A stretch of 64,000 nucleotides of DNA, taken from positions 310,001 through 374,000 of the forward strand of contig NW_025408689.1 of the NCBI RefSeq assembly GCF_020360975.1. Direction: 5' to 3'. Source of the stretch: Hirsutella rhossiliensis. Taxonomy: Eukaryota; Ascomycota; Sordariomycetes; Hypocreales; Ophiocordycipitaceae. A model generated the notes under the pieces. The model searched no databases, was not told the DNA's origin, and was given only the letters and a program-made list of their open reading frames with translations. Shown piece by piece: positions 9,979-23,098 of the stretch. Each line of letters opens with the position of its first letter. Positions within the stretch are counted from its first letter, which is position 1. The position numbers and the translations under genes are program-made.

Positions 9979-11988
9979 GGTGGTGGTGAGCCGTCAGCTG
10001 GAGCCTTGATCTCCAATTGAAGCCAAACTGGTATCTACTGGTTTATGAACGTGATCTTTGCTTCCCGGCGTTCGAGCCTTCACGCTCGACTGTTCTACGG
10101 ATAGCACGAGAGGGACGGCTCCTAAATACTCGGCACCCAGCCCTGGTGCTCCCGCGGCAGTCCATCCGGTGTCTCTGCTCAGGCCGTCGTCTCCGTTCTT
10201 CTTTGCCGATGCAGTCCCTGTTCTTCGAGACAAAGAGGCGGCCGGCGTGTAAGCGAAGCTTTGCCAATAAACTCCGGCGAAGCTTTGCTCAAAGTCAACT
10301 TGACATTAGCCGTATCCGTCGGCTTCCGCCTGACGCGCTGTTCTGAGGACCCTGCCAGCCCGCCGACAATGACGTACAGGTCGGCCTGTCCCTGTTTGTC
10401 TTTGAACAGTATTGTTTGTGCGGCGCGGTGTAAGTTCGCAACCGGTCTATGTCCGTGTTGACTGCCGTGAAAATTTACCGACTTCGACCAGTCTCGGCAA
10501 CGGCAACGGCAACGGGTACCACCTATACCATCTACAAAGTATTACGACTATATTGGCCAATTGACGAGAGCATATATGATCGGTAGAGCCATATTAATCT
10601 CGTCATCCGTGGGAACCCTGGCTATTTGGCGTGCTAACTGGTCGACTTTGGTCAGGTTTAACGGTAACGGAGCTCTCACTGCTGGGCCACAGTGACAAAA
10701 ATGGGACCAATGCCATTACAAAAGTCATATTAATCATATGGTAAGTATCCGTAGATATCAGGCTAGCTCTTTCGCCAGGTATTGGAGACCTTCATGACGC
10801 CTACGGAGTATAAGGCCGGCAGACAGGCCTGCAAAGGGCGTCACTGGGCCTCCAAGATTCCTTTTACTCATGCGTAAATGGGGCCTCAAAACCACCACCC
10901 CTTCTAGCTAGAAACGTGTATAGTTAGTTTACTAAGTTATTTTACTGCTTATTCACATAACTGTTCATTCACTTATGTCGCCGCCTTCCATTTACGCACG
11001 TGCTCTCAAACGCCCAGTTGAGAGTCTAGAGCAAGGTCACTGTGAGGAAACCACTAGGTTGTGCAGGCAAAAGTGAAGTGACACTCCAACAGATGACCTG
11101 GAAGTGGACCTATATGCCATGGAGGTGCTGGTGGCAGCCGACAGTACCTAATACGTCACAATAAGGAGGGCTCGGTCAAGTTGGAGCCGAGGCAAGCCCA
11201 CACAGCTTGCGGAACAGGTTTGCCTCGCCATTATGCGAGTGCGGGTCGCCGGACACTAGCTGCCAGGCGAGCATGTTCCGCGTGCCTTTATGCTGGAGCT
11301 GCGCCATGGAATTACTCGTGCTTGCTGTCTGCAACAGCCATCTTCTCGATGATGGCGGAGTAAAAGAAGCCGGCTGCCGCAAGGGGGAAGAGGGAGGGAG
11401 GGAGCTGAACTTCATCTTATAAGCTCGCAGGGTCTTCATAGTTGCAAACTTGCGATGAGTGCGGCGGCACATAGCTTGTGTATGGGAAAGTGCTGAAACG
11501 CAAAATCGCGATTACAATCAACAGATGCCTCTATAAGCCGCTTCCGCAAGCCATGCGCCTTCTGCAGCGTCCTCTGCAGTGGGCGTGATCGTGGCCTTTT
11601 GCCTTCTAGTGGCCCTTGCCGTCATGTTTTGACGAAATCGCTGTTTTGACTGGACCGCGGTTTTGGGACAGCAGATGAGCCTTTTCGGTTTCAACCTTGA
11701 CCTAAAAGCTTAGTTCGATCACGTTAATCTCAGCCTGCTACCCGTCTCGTCCGGTGCCGAGGGATTCCGTGGGGCCTTCAAGTGCAGGCTGTTTCATCAC
11801 TGTTACACACTATTATGTTTGACTAGTTACAGAATAGTCAACCGAAGGCCATAGAAAGTTCACCGCCTTCTAATGTGCCGAGCTTTCTTACGCCCAAGTC
11901 ATAAACAACTGTATGTAATTCCTCATCAACCTAATCTTTATTCGCTCTCGTTGCTGCGCTTCAGGTCAAGTGCGCCATCAAGTTCAGT
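9979..11988. other. 2-kb gene-poor spacer
   Basis: No supported gene. The GC content by eye is lower than in the flanking genes from about 10,480 onward. A short GGCAAC tandem lies at about 10,496-10,515 and TACGGAGTA at 10,802-10,810. The spacer includes the lipase promoter at its left end and the promoter of the metallo-beta-lactamase-fold gene at its right end. Short frames here match no family I recognise. Confidence 0.55.
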
Positions 11989-13247
11989 ATGCGCCCAGAA
12001 ACCTCCACGGCTGTGCTGGCCTTTGTCGGCGGCACGGCTGCCTGCTTGCATGGTGATGCGCTTTACGCTCGCGGGCCGGGCCCCAGTCTTGATCGGTCTT
12101 CACGATACGTGCCGTGAGTAGCCAGCGGTTTCACACAACGTGCGGCAAAGTAACTGACCAGTTAAACAGAGCGTTGTTGAGACGGCAAAACCAGCAGGAC
12201 CGAGTAAATATCTTTTTCGGCCAGGTTCAAAACGTCGGCGCAGAGATATATGGCTGCTACGCTGGTGGTTCTGACGACGCAGACAAAATACCCAAGGGCA
12301 TCCAGCCCAAATCCGTCAGTCTGAACGGGGAAGGATTCGACCCAAATCTTAATCTGGGCGTCATGGTCTACTACATTAAAGCTTCCCAGAATTCCGTCGT
12401 CATGTTCGATACGTCCACTGCAAAAGCTCTCGCCGACAGCTGCAACCAACAGTTGAAACAGCAGACGGGACTTGGCATAGACAAAGTCATCCTCAGCCAT
12501 GAGCACGGGGATCATGTCGCGGGCCTCAACGCCGAGAGCTTGAAGCAAATCCCAGTCGTGGCACAAGACTCACTCGTCGAAGGGCTGAAGGCCAAAGGAG
12601 GCGACGACTCGCCCTTGAAAGAAGATAAATCAAGAACTTACGTGCCCTTAAAAGAAGGTGAATCAAAAGCCTTTCAGATGCAGGACGGTGTCATGAACGT
12701 GACAAACGTCCAAGCCCACACGCAGCTTGGGACAGTCGCCATGATAAATGGGGTCGCCCTGATGGGGGATGAACTGGAAAGCACCGTCAACTTCCTTGTC
12801 AGCAAGAACACGCAGCAGCAGAGCGGTCAACTCCAGAAAAGTAACAATATACTCGGCGAGAACAACGTGGAAAAGGTCTTGCCGGCTCACGGAAGCGGAG
12901 CAGCCATGTTCGGTGGACAGTTTAGCCTCCAACTTCTGCAATCGAACCAACAGTACTTGGAGCTCATGGCTACGAATCCGCAATCCGTCTGCGGGAATCA
13001 GCAGCAGCAGGAGGGCAAGGCCCAACTCGCTCAACAGATCGGCATCAAAGCAAACGACATAACAGACGCTTATTTCGACACGCACATCAACGAAAATTGC
13101 AAGACCGTGGGCGCCCAGGCAGGACAGGCAAAACAGGGACAGAACGGAAACAAGGGAGGGGGAGGAGCTCGGGGGGGGGGGCAGAATGCCCAGAAAAAAG
13201 GGAGCCAAAGAAAGGCCAACAAGGCGAACGACATAAATGGGAATTAA
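11989..13247 (+). CDS. Secreted metallo-beta-lactamase-fold hydrolase, 2 exons
   Basis: Exon 1 is 11989-12113 and exon 2 is 12170-13247. The 56-bp intron has donor GTGAGT, branch AACTGACC and acceptor AAACAG. The product is 400 aa. Residues 1-23 look like a signal peptide. The metal-binding signature HxHxDH is intact (H152, H154, D156, H157 in SHEHGDHVAG), and the later ligands are plausible as H225 (VQAHTQ), D242 (LMGDE) and H282 (LPAHGSG). The C-terminal ~50 residues are a Gly/Gln/Lys/Asn-rich basic tail. The broad fold is clear; the substrate is not. Exon 2 is less GC-rich than neighbouring genes and sits between gene-poor flanks on both sides, which could reflect transfer or rapid evolution. 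An open frame starting at 12,114 begins inside the intron and is not the true start. Confidence 0.78.
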
Positions 13248-14474
13248 AACCAAAACTAGCCCTGCGAGTAAGAATACGAGCCATACGACCTGGCAAGAAG
13301 ATGGAACAGAAGGAAACAAGAAAGAGCGATCATGGCATGGCACCGGCTTCGAGGAGATAAAGAAGGAGCTGAGCAAATGTGAACATAAATCAGAAACAGC
13401 GGCTCTATCGGCTGGGCCGCCGAGCGTAATAGATTTCATGATGTGTGTGTGTGTGTGTACACCAGATGAATGTCTTATGTTCGAGGCATGAGCGGCATTG
13501 CTTGTAGGAGATTACACTATCTATTCGGAAAAGCTGTCTTCGTATTCATATTGCGACGACAATTACTCTTGTTCGTAGCCGGTCAACCACTCGTCCGCCT
13601 TCGTTTTCCATTCATCACCGCGCCGGTTTTGTACCTCCCCCGTTAGCTTCATAACGGCATTCTCGACAATACTACGGCAAAGCCCGGCGGGCTAGTCTTC
13701 CCTTCATTAGCAATGAGTCTTCCTAAGGCACTCGTGGATACATCTATATAGTCGTATTATGACACCTTTGCCAATGCGGCTAGGCATAGCTAGTAACTGT
13801 AATGAATTCTAAACAGCTATAGCAGGCGGCCACTATCAGAAAATATTAGCAAATAGTAGAATTACTCTTAAAGACTTTCCTTGATCACTGTTCGAGGAGG
13901 TAGGAGGCCTACGTGGAGGATATATGCTGTTGGTCGGAGGGTAAATTAACTGAAATAGCATTCGTCACGTTTGCATGTTGATGACGCGCATACAGTAAAG
14001 GAAATGCTGGGTCTGGCCGAGTCTTCCCTGATGCCGTGATTGAACGGCCTCGTTTTCCAGACTCCCCTGGCCACGGTTGTTAGACTAGTCGACCAGTTGT
14101 TGGACTGACCGTTCACTGACTACTCGACAGACTGCTTGGCTGAGGGCTCGACAACTGCTCGATCGAATACCTGCCACTGCCGACGTTATATCGCAATCAC
14201 AGTCTTTACACCGTATGCTCAAGAGTAACCACAAGGCGTAGCCGACACTAGATCTCTGACATACACTCCGACCACTAGTCAAGCCCTCGAAGGAATCCAA
14301 TATGTCCATCCCAACCATTGACAACCCTCACGCCACCCGTCGAAACAGAGACCTCCCGCAATACCAGGGCGGCTGGCTTGTTCATGCTGTTCATGCATTA
14401 TTATTCGCGCATGTATATAAAGTCTAGGCCATTCTTCCCTCCACTCCGCAACAATGCCTAGGAACGAACAGGTC
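13248..14474. other. 1.2-kb convergent gene-poor spacer
   Basis: Lies between two convergent genes. It contains a TG microsatellite at about 13,443-13,458 and, on plus, an AT-richer stretch at 13,730-13,980. No reading frame with recognisable content is seen. Confidence 0.55.
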
Positions 14475-17400
14475 TTAGAGCACCCCGTTGTCCTCCATCC
14501 GCAGCAGCTCCTCCGCAGCCGCCCACACATCATCCGCCCCCCCGTCCATGAATAGGGCCTGATGATGCTCCTTCACGGGACTTAATGCCCCGTCCACTCC
14601 GCTCACGCCGGGTCGGCTTCCATCCAAGCCCTCGTCGTGGGCCGCTGCGAGTGACGAATGGCCATGCAGACACCTCCGTATCCTGGCCGAGACGACACCG
14701 TCATCCTCGGTCTTGCCTGAGTCGTCGCTCCCCTCGCTCTTTGGCTTCTTGTCCAGATTCTTCGGCAAGGCCTTGTGCAATGGCCCATCTTCCTCTACGC
14801 GTGATGCTTGGGCCCCGTTCTCCGAAACGGGCTGCTTGGAGGGCGACCCACGTTGTTTCCCATTGTCGCCGTCTTCATTGTTCCCTGCAGGTCTCTGCTG
14901 CGCCATCGACATGGACGCCTTGATGCCCCTGAGGCGCGATGTGAACCGCTCAAACACCTGGATCCTCTTCTCCGCCGCCTCGGCCCTCTCGCGCCACGTG
15001 GACAAGTCCCTCCTCGCCGTGCGCAACTGCTCGCTCAGCGTCCCCACCTCTGCACTATCCTGCGCCTCGAGCTGCCTGCGCAGCTGTGACGCCTCGTCCG
15101 CCTTGGCGCTCAGGCTTCGTTGGAGGCTCTGTACCTGCGCGTACAAGACAGTTGTGCTCGACGTGGGACTCTCAAACTTGGAGGGCGGCGTAAAGTACGT
15201 CGTGGGCGCTCCGTCGATGCCTGAGCGGCCCGGGGCTGGCGTCGACAGCGGCCGCACGAGGTTGAGGTGTTGCGCAATCGGGGGCTGCTCGCGGTAGGGG
15301 ACCATGGTGCCCAGGCTCGGGACGGGCTTGAGCCTCCCGCAAAGCACGGGGCCTTCATCCGCAGACTGGTGAAGTGCGGGCATTGACCGTCTGGCGCCGA
15401 CGCGAGGAGCCGCCACGGCGTCTCCGTCAACAGCACAGGTGCTTTGTCCATCTCCCATCTCGACATCACTGTCGCTATTTCCAGAGGTAGAATTCTTGGC
15501 AGCGTCTTTTTTGCCGATGCAAGACCTTGGCGACTTGTCCGAGTCGTCACGCGACGTTTCCAGCCCTGCCTTAGAGAGCTGACCACACTTGCGAGGCGAG
15601 GCAGCCGCCGGCGCCTGTCTCGAAGCGTTCTCTTCGGTGCACTTACCCTTGCCAGGCAACATTGGCCTGTCTTCAGCCGAGCCTTGGCTCTTAAACAGTG
15701 CGGCAATGGCCTTGACAGACCCTCGTTTGCTGAGCGCTCCGGAGCTGCTGGACTGCATGGGCGATTGCACCTGGAGCTTGATTGGGCCGCGCCACGGGCC
15801 AGGAGACCTGAAAGCTCGGGACTGGCGGCTCGATGGGCTCTTCTCATATGCTGTGACCTGCCGGGGCGGATTATGCTGTCCGTCAGGCTTGGCCTGTTGT
15901 CCTGGCTCCACGTACTTGACCAAGTCCAGGCTGCGCGGCACAGCATCGCCATCGGCAGTTTCAGAGTCTTGATCGCTGCTCCGTTTCCACTGGCGATTCT
16001 GTTGCGCACTTTCTCGAGGATATAAGAGCTTAGGCGTGCTGCCAATTGAGCCTCTCTGGGCGTGCTCTGTGCTTCGTCTCCCATCGACGTTATTCCGGGG
16101 CGTCCAAGTTGAATTGTTGGGCGCGATTCGTCCGACATCATCCAGACTCTTCCCAGCAGGCCGGAGCTGCGTTTCGTTGCCCTTTACACTTATTTCCGAC
16201 GCCTCTGATCCGGGCAAGACTGCGTTACGCCCGAAGTCCGCCGAACCATGTCCGTGCGGTGAGTGCGCGTTGCAAAGTCGAGAAATGCGCTTCTCCCTCG
16301 GACTCATGAATTCAGTCTGATTCTCCTTCTTGTCATTGCGCGGACAGTATGACGGACCCGCAGAGTCGTCAGAACCATCATAAGAGCCGACATTGTTCGA
16401 TGACCGAGCTTTGCGAAACCGTCCCTGCATTCTCCCAATCCTGCCCTCAAGGGGGTCAGGAGACAGCAGTTCAGTAAATCCTCCCCCTGAGTAAGACATG
16501 ATTTTCTGCGCCGTCTCTGAGCTGTCGTGTTCGTGTCGCGATCTAGAGGATATTCGTGGCGGGACAGTGTCGAGGTGTACTCGCGGATTGCTCTGAGACG
16601 TCGCCTTCGGCTGCTGCAAAGGTTGCTCCTGGTTATCGACTGCTGGTGGTGTAATGTTGGAAATGGCTACAAATTCTCCATGATTCATTCCTCGTGCATC
16701 CTCGTCCTCGGGGATCGTCAAGGTCACGGTCGGCTTGGGCGACTGGCTGGATCGTCCGACTGCGGCTTCTTCTTTGCCTTGCGGAAAGGCGCCTTTGTGG
16801 GCGGTCACCCCTTCGTCGTCCGTCAAGCTCTCTTCCTTGGTCGGGCTCAATGTCTTGACACTCATCTTCGGCAGTAGTTTGTGGGAGGCCGCGTGCACGA
16901 GCGATCTTGGTCGCCGTCTCCTCAGCCCAGCCGTCGGCGTGTCCGGCTCCGGGGTGCTGTGGCGCTTAGCCTGGTCATCTTTCGGCGCATCCATGTCTTG
17001 CGGCATCTTGATGGTAAAGGCCTGCGAGGCGGATGGGCGCAGCGAGGGGTTGTTGAGGTTGACAAGAGACACGTCTCTCCGGTGGTGAGTGCCGAGTGAC
17101 TTCATCTGGCGAACGACGTCGCGCCAGTTGGCGATGAGCATCTCGGCGATCCCATTGGCCACCAGAATCTTGTTGACGGTCGGCGGCCCGGACTCTTCGT
17201 TTTCTGCCTTGGTCTTGCGCCCGCGGAGAAGTCTGTGGGGGCTCAAAGGAAGCAGAAGCATTCCCGCCGTCGGGGCCGCCAGCTTCATCGTGTACTGATC
17301 CAGCAAGTCCCCCATCAAAAGCGGGCCAAATACGATCCCCAGGGCATGGTAGCCCATCAAGTCTGCTGTCGGGAGCGGTCTCCCGTCCGCGTCCTCGCGC

Positions 17401-18556
17401 GGTGTCACCTCTGCGACTCGACCGATCAAGCTCAAGAGGCCGACGACGGCGCAAACGAGCTCTCGGCGGAACTGAGACTTGATGGTGCCAATGGCCAGGG
17501 CGATGAGTCTTGCGCGAACTTTGGTCTGCTTGGTTCGCGGAAACTCGGGTTCTCCGTTGAGTTGGGAGTGAATGGCAACCAGAGCGTCGAAAAGGGCAAG
17601 AGACCCAAGGATCCCTCCGGGAAGAACAGACAGCAGCCTCTTGAAAGTAGACGCCACGTCGTGGACAGAGTACGAGATGTACAGCGGAAGGTTGGCGCAG
17701 CGAACCGTCCCGGCAATGTCGTCACCACCGGATTCCAGGCGACAATAGTAGTCGAATAGAGCAGAAACAGTCCTCACAGACCCAGAGACTCGAAAAACCC
17801 CACGTGTGGCTGCATTCTGGGCGAGATATTGTGCGGTCGCGCGGAGACAGGTCGGCAAGACTAGTGAGCAGGGGGAATAGTCCTGGGGCAAATACATCAT
17901 GCTTTTGCCGCTCAACCGCACCATTTCCTGTATACAAATGACTCTCGGGGGCTCGCGGCGAGAACGGATAATGTGAGCGAGATCTGAGACGCTGCGTCGA
18001 TGCCGTGGCTGAAGCTGGCGAGGGGGGGGCGGCCCTGGGGGGGGGGGATGATCATGATGAGGACTAGATCGGAGGAGTCGATGAAGCCAGCCTCTCTTCT
18101 CGGGGCTTCGCACAGCGTCAACCTGAGGGGCGTTGTCAGCATTGAAGGAGATGGGCAAGTCGGGGACGCCCACCCGCTGCTCGGCCTCGAAGTCGTCGAC
18201 AATCAATAGCCTCACGCCATGCTGCGCAAACAAGTCAGCCGCCATGCCCCACAGTTTGAGATGGCCACAGATCATCGCACCTTTCTCGCCAGCCGGTTGT
18301 ACTCGTGGACAAAGATTGCCCGGTCCTCCACCTCGTCCGTGTCGCTCAAGAGACCGAGCTCGCCGCTGCTCGTCGTCCACGTCCCGCTGCTGCGCACCTG
18401 CGAGGGCGCGGCCAACAGACTGTGTACGCTCGCGCTGTGCGGAAACGGAAGGGAAACGGAGCTCGCCGACGTGGGCAACCTATGATGCGGAGCCGCACGA
18501 GGGGGGCGCAGGTGCTGCGAAGACTTGGAAGCCGACAGCCGCCTTGTTCGACCCAT
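14475..18556 (-). CDS. RhoGAP-domain protein with C-terminal coiled coil, 2 exons
   Basis: GTPase-activating protein for Rho-family GTPases, expected at sites of polarity or the cell cortex. Exon 1 is 18556-18281 and exon 2 is 18221-14475; the 59-bp intron starts GTGCGA, has branch GGCTGACTT and ends GCGCAG. The join gives EYNRLARK-HGVRLLIVDDF, and the product is about 1,340 aa. The RhoGAP domain covers roughly residues 210-440; the arginine finger is R236 in GVFRVSG. The middle (about 480-1,100) is Ser/Pro/Arg-rich and probably disordered. A coiled coil lies at about 1,115-1,190. A proline/histidine-rich stretch at about 143-165 is encoded by C runs (about 18,018-18,050) and could hide a further small intron. 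The exact fungal RhoGAP subfamily is not certain. Confidence 0.85.
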
Positions 18557-19334
18557 GAGGTGAAGCTGCTCTGGGTTTTGGAAGGGGAGCAGCTCTTCTG
18601 AAATGATGGCATAAGGCTGCGCTGGAGTGAACGCGGTGATGTTGAGCCCGTGCGTGCGTCGGTGTCAAGGGGCGCGGGCTGTTGTTTCTTGTTCCCTTTA
18701 CCGCGCGGCTTCCATGGAGGGCTGTGAAAACAGACGAGGTACCCGTTGCGGCGAAATATGGAGAGCAGGGCACGGGAGGTGCTACAGACACCATGCGTGG
18801 ATGCTTCCTGTCGTCAGTTGCGCCCGGGAAAGCTCATGACATGGCACGGCTGGAAACGAGGAGGCTACCTCGGACGTCGACAAAGCCCAAGGACAGCCCG
18901 TCAGCTTGTAAAGCCTTTCTGTTCTGGGCGCGTTCGGTGGCAAGGTGGAAAAAAAGGGGCGACGGGGTGGGTGACGCATCCTCATTCATTCTACCTCTCT
19001 CGAATTCAGAGTACTCACCGGCCCTCTCTGCGGACTCAACGTCCGCCAGATGTCTCATGCACCTAGGTAAGTCGTGGCTCGTCCGGTCAGACATTATCGA
19101 CGGCTTGCCCAGACAACAACGGGCGACGGCAACGGAACCAAGACGAAGCTTTGCCACCAAGAACGGGCTATGCCAACACCCCTAATTCACTGTCCCATTC
19201 GATATCCCCAGACGCCTCCAGATCCGCCGCGTCCCGCCCAACCAACGCTTTCTCAGCGGCGGGCCAGGGCCGAAATTGCCTTATCGCGTAAGTAAAGTCA
19301 TGAAAATCCCACCCTCATCTTCCGTGTCGTTGCG
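18557..19334. other. Intergenic region upstream of the RhoGAP gene
   Basis: Lies upstream of the RhoGAP start and downstream of the Snf4 stop codon. A CACCTAGGTAAG word lies near 19,061. No gene was supported. Confidence 0.55.
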
Positions 19335-20829
19335 TCATGATCGATGGCCCGCATCCTCCTCCCCGTAGAGCAGCACGTATTTTAGAATGTCCGAGAGCGA
19401 GATGATGCCCTTGAGCTTGTTCTCATCGTCCACCACAATCAGTCGATGCACGCGGCTTTTGCGGATCGTGTCGAAGATGGAGTCGAGCCGGTCGCCCTCG
19501 CAGCACGTGTAGATTCCGGGGCTGTCGTCGGGTCGCTTGCAAAGGGCGTCGCCCACCGAGCCGTCCAGCTCCTCGTATGCGCCGCCCTTGATGCACGAAA
19601 TGACATCGACAGCTTCGAAGGCGTTGAGGACCCTGTTCTCGGAATCAACAATGGGCACGCAGCTGATGTTGCGGTCTACCATCATGTGGATGGCATCCAG
19701 GACGGTGCTGTTCATGTGCGCCGTCGCTAGGTTGGTGTAGGAGCCGAGGCTGACTTCGCGGACACTCTTCTTGAGCAGGACGGTATTGTGTTCGTTGTTG
19801 ACGGCGATGAACTTGAGGATTCGGTACTGGGTGATGACGGATATGACGGTTTCCCTGCCCGTCTCGTCGTCGACATCGACCAGCGGAATCCGTCGGGCGC
19901 GGGTCTTGAGCATGCGGCGACATGCCTCGTACAGGGGCCGGGCGGGATGGACGGAGACGGTTTCGATGGGGATGGCGCCGATGGCCTTTTCGATATCTGC
20001 CAATCATGTCCCAGTCAGCGATGCCGAAGCTGTCAAGCCCTGGTACAAGAGTGCACGCGTACCTCTGAGACTGCACAGGCGAAACTGGTCCAACTTGCTA
20101 ATCTCGTCGGGAAATTGGTAGTAGTACTGGATGACGTTGATGAAGTCTGTGGCCGTCAAGATGCCGGCGAAGCGCGACGTTTCCGAATCCCACAGAGGGG
20201 CCGACACGATTGCTAATGCCTGGGCGTCAGCATGCTCCAACGCGTGTGGCGCGGGGGCAACGCACAGTTCTGGATCAGGATGTTGAGACTCTTCTTGATG
20301 AGCAGATCGGTATCAAGGACGATGAGGCGAAAGGACAGAGGCAAGACATCGTAGCTGGTGCGGACTTTGAGGAAATCGCGAATGGCTCTCTGCAGCCCGG
20401 ACAGTCAGCTCTACCACCGACTTGGGAGAGGGAGAGGGAGAGGCGTACCAGGCCTTGTCGCTGTTCCTTGTCGAGGGGGCTTTCGGGGGCCGTCGCGGGG
20501 GCAGCCATGGCGGCGCTGCTGCCGTGGGACGTCTTGAAGCGCAGGTAGGAGGAGGGAGCTACGAAGCGAGGCACGCGCAGGTTCGCCGATGGCTCGCGAC
20601 TGGGGCCAGTCGAGGCCGCTGATGGAGCGAATACTGAAGGAGGATCCGGGCTTGGGCCTGATGCTGGCTGCTCTAGACTTGGCCCAGCCCCGATTCCGGC
20701 TGCTGGCCCAACACGACGGCTGCCCGGTATTGGCTCGCGAGAGTCAGGCAGAGGAGGGTCGGCATTGGCCTGGGCGGGGTCGGCGCCAGACGGGGCGCTA
20801 GGAGGCGCGGCCGTGTCCTTGTCTTCCAT
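19335..20829 (-). CDS. snf4: AMPK/SNF1 complex gamma subunit (Snf4), 4 exons
   Basis: Nucleotide-sensing regulatory subunit of the SNF1/AMPK kinase, controlling glucose derepression and energy responses. Exons are 20829-20449, 20389-20266, 20212-20063 and 19996-19335; the introns are 59, 53 and 66 bp. The product is 438 aa. Residues 1-115 are a Pro/Ser/Ala-rich N-terminal extension. The rest holds four CBS repeats (two Bateman modules): landmarks are [17 protein letters not shown], the [15 protein letters not shown] end of CBS1, [13 protein letters not shown] in CBS2, [13 protein letters not shown] in CBS3 and [22 protein letters not shown] in CBS4. The joins NSIVSAPLW and SLRDIEKAIG fit the family exactly, which supports the splice sites. 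Confidence 0.94.
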
Positions 20830-23098
20830 TCGGACAAGGGAGGGGGTCCGGATTGCCTTGTCCAGGATGTTCGAGCAGCCGCGTTTTCTGATGTTGCTTT
20901 GCTTGCAACTGTTCCGACGGCCGAGGTGGGGGGGTGAAATTGAGGGTGGATTGCGGATCGCGGGAAGGGGGGGGGAACCACGAGGTTCAGCCCAGATAAG
21001 ATAAGGTACTTCAGGAGCTGTCGGTACAGTACCTGGATGTCACTGCCATGATGGACGAGCTAGGTACCTTGGGTACCTAGGTAATAACTAAAGAGAGGGA
21101 CGAAAACGTAGACAACTTCAGAGCATCCGGTTTCGAGCGTCATCGAGGCCTCCTCGAATGACAGGACTCGTACAGCACACACATGACAAGTCCTTTCTAC
21201 GGCATGACAGGACTCTGCTTGTGCGTGAACCTCGCTCTTGGCGTCACTTAATGACTCATGTCAATGCTCTGTCGACAGGCCTCGAGCATCCTCCCAAGTC
21301 TCGTGCAGAGAAACGGGTGACACGCTCGAGGGCAATAATCCCTCGCAGACACCTGTGGGTCGTCGGGCTCAACAAGCTATGTTCAGATGCGGCACGCTCT
21401 GTACGGCATCAAGTCATATCGTAGCATCTATTGCCTTGAGGGCTGTCCAGATGATGGCTGGCCGTCCCGAAAATCCACGTCACATGGCAGTGGTCCGACG
21501 AATGACATCGCTGTCTGGATCGTGATGTCTCACATTTTCCCTGTCATGTCACTGTCCTGTGGTTGCATTGCCCTTTTGGCCAATGGGCTGAGTCGGCTGT
21601 AAGAACTTGTCAAACTGCCTTTGAATGCTGGGCCTCGCAATACACCTTCTATCTCTATGTATTACCGTGCCATCTCGGCAACGCTTGCCTACTCCAAACG
21701 CCAAAGGACTCGTTGCCGGTCAGAAGAAAATATGAATACTACATTACATATTGCAGAGGGCTCGGGAGGCATTCCGTGAGACTCAGCGCGGATGCCCCTA
21801 CCTACCCTAGGTCCCCGTGAGGCAGGTCGTTGGCAGCGAGTTCATTGTTCCTTCAAGCGCCCGAGAAACAATCTGCGCGCCATTTACTCTGTGACCTTGG
21901 AATTCTGCCCAATTCTTGAGAAATGTAGACATTGTAGCCCTGGAGGAAAGCATCATTTGCGCTCACTTCAAAGCGGCGGCAGTGTCCGCTTTCCCCCGAC
22001 AATCTTGCGACGCAAGCATTAGTATGAGCGAGAGCCTCACGCCCAAGAGGCAGGTCTCCTGCGTGGTCGGTCAGTGAGCAGCTCGTAGGTACGGATATCT
22101 AGAAGCGGTTGGTTGGGTTGGGTTGCCTGCGAAGAGCTGCGTCAGGCCACCATATTTTGCCCTGGCTACAGAGCACTGTACACACGTCGAAGCGGCAATC
22201 CAAATGCAAACGCGGCTTGGTAGGTGCCGCGATTCAATCTCCATTCCTTCCTGCGCCTAACTTCTTTGGAGCATTCGAGGCAGGCGCTGCAGGTACTTTG
22301 AGGTACCCGCACCAGCGAATGCTTTTTGCACAGGCAGCAGGGCGCGACTGGATTCCCTCTTGGCTCAAAGCATCCCAGCCCAAGTTCCCGCATCCAAAAA
22401 CCACGAGTGTGAGCATCGTCCAGGTAACTTGCCTTGCCGGACACGGACCCTCGAGGCCAGGAACGGAGCGGCGGTACGCAGCGCGGGCATGTGCCTCGGC
22501 GTCCGTTCTGTGCCACCTCGCGGAAGGGAACCCTTCGATTGCGGATAGGTACTAGATAGGGCAGCAAGTACCCGGTACCTCCGGCATTGACATGGGCGAG
22601 GCATTCTGACGCGAATGGAAGCCGCGGGTGCTGTGTTGGGTACCTTGCTGGTCTCTCACAATCCCGCGCCGCGCCGGTCGTCTCCCTTCTGGGCTCATCC
22701 TGTAATTATGTACTTGCTGTACTTTCGTACCTCTACCACCCACATAGATCCCTTCCTCGTCAACCTTGCCATTGTTCGCCGCCCGCCCGGCCTGCAACAA
22801 AATCGCCTTCTGGGCCATCCCCTATCCCCGTCTCGCTTCTCGTCGCTGCTGGCACACGAGCTTCTCTTTCTCTCGCTGGCGCAACTTCCCTCCATCAAGC
22901 TCACGCTCGGGTTGCGGCGAGCCCAGAGGCCGCCATCCGAGGTAACGTGTTGCTCGTCGAACTGGCGTCAACAAGCTCCCGCCATCACTCTCCCCCTCGA
23001 GTGACAAAAACAACATCATCCACCGCCACGACCGCCGACCCCTTCCTACACTGCCGTCATAGCTCAGAGCTAGACCCGTCACGGCCATTGTCCTCATC
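20830..23098. other. 2.3-kb divergent intergenic region between snf4 and vac8
   Basis: Promoters of both divergent genes must lie here. It holds KpnI/AvrII-like words (GGTACCTTGGGTACCTAGGTA around 21,063-21,082; CTACCCTAGGTCC near 21,803). The part 22,600-23,098, just upstream of vac8, is pyrimidine-rich and probably its 5' UTR or promoter. The open frame 22,587-23,135 overlaps the vac8 start in another frame and is rejected. Confidence 0.55.
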
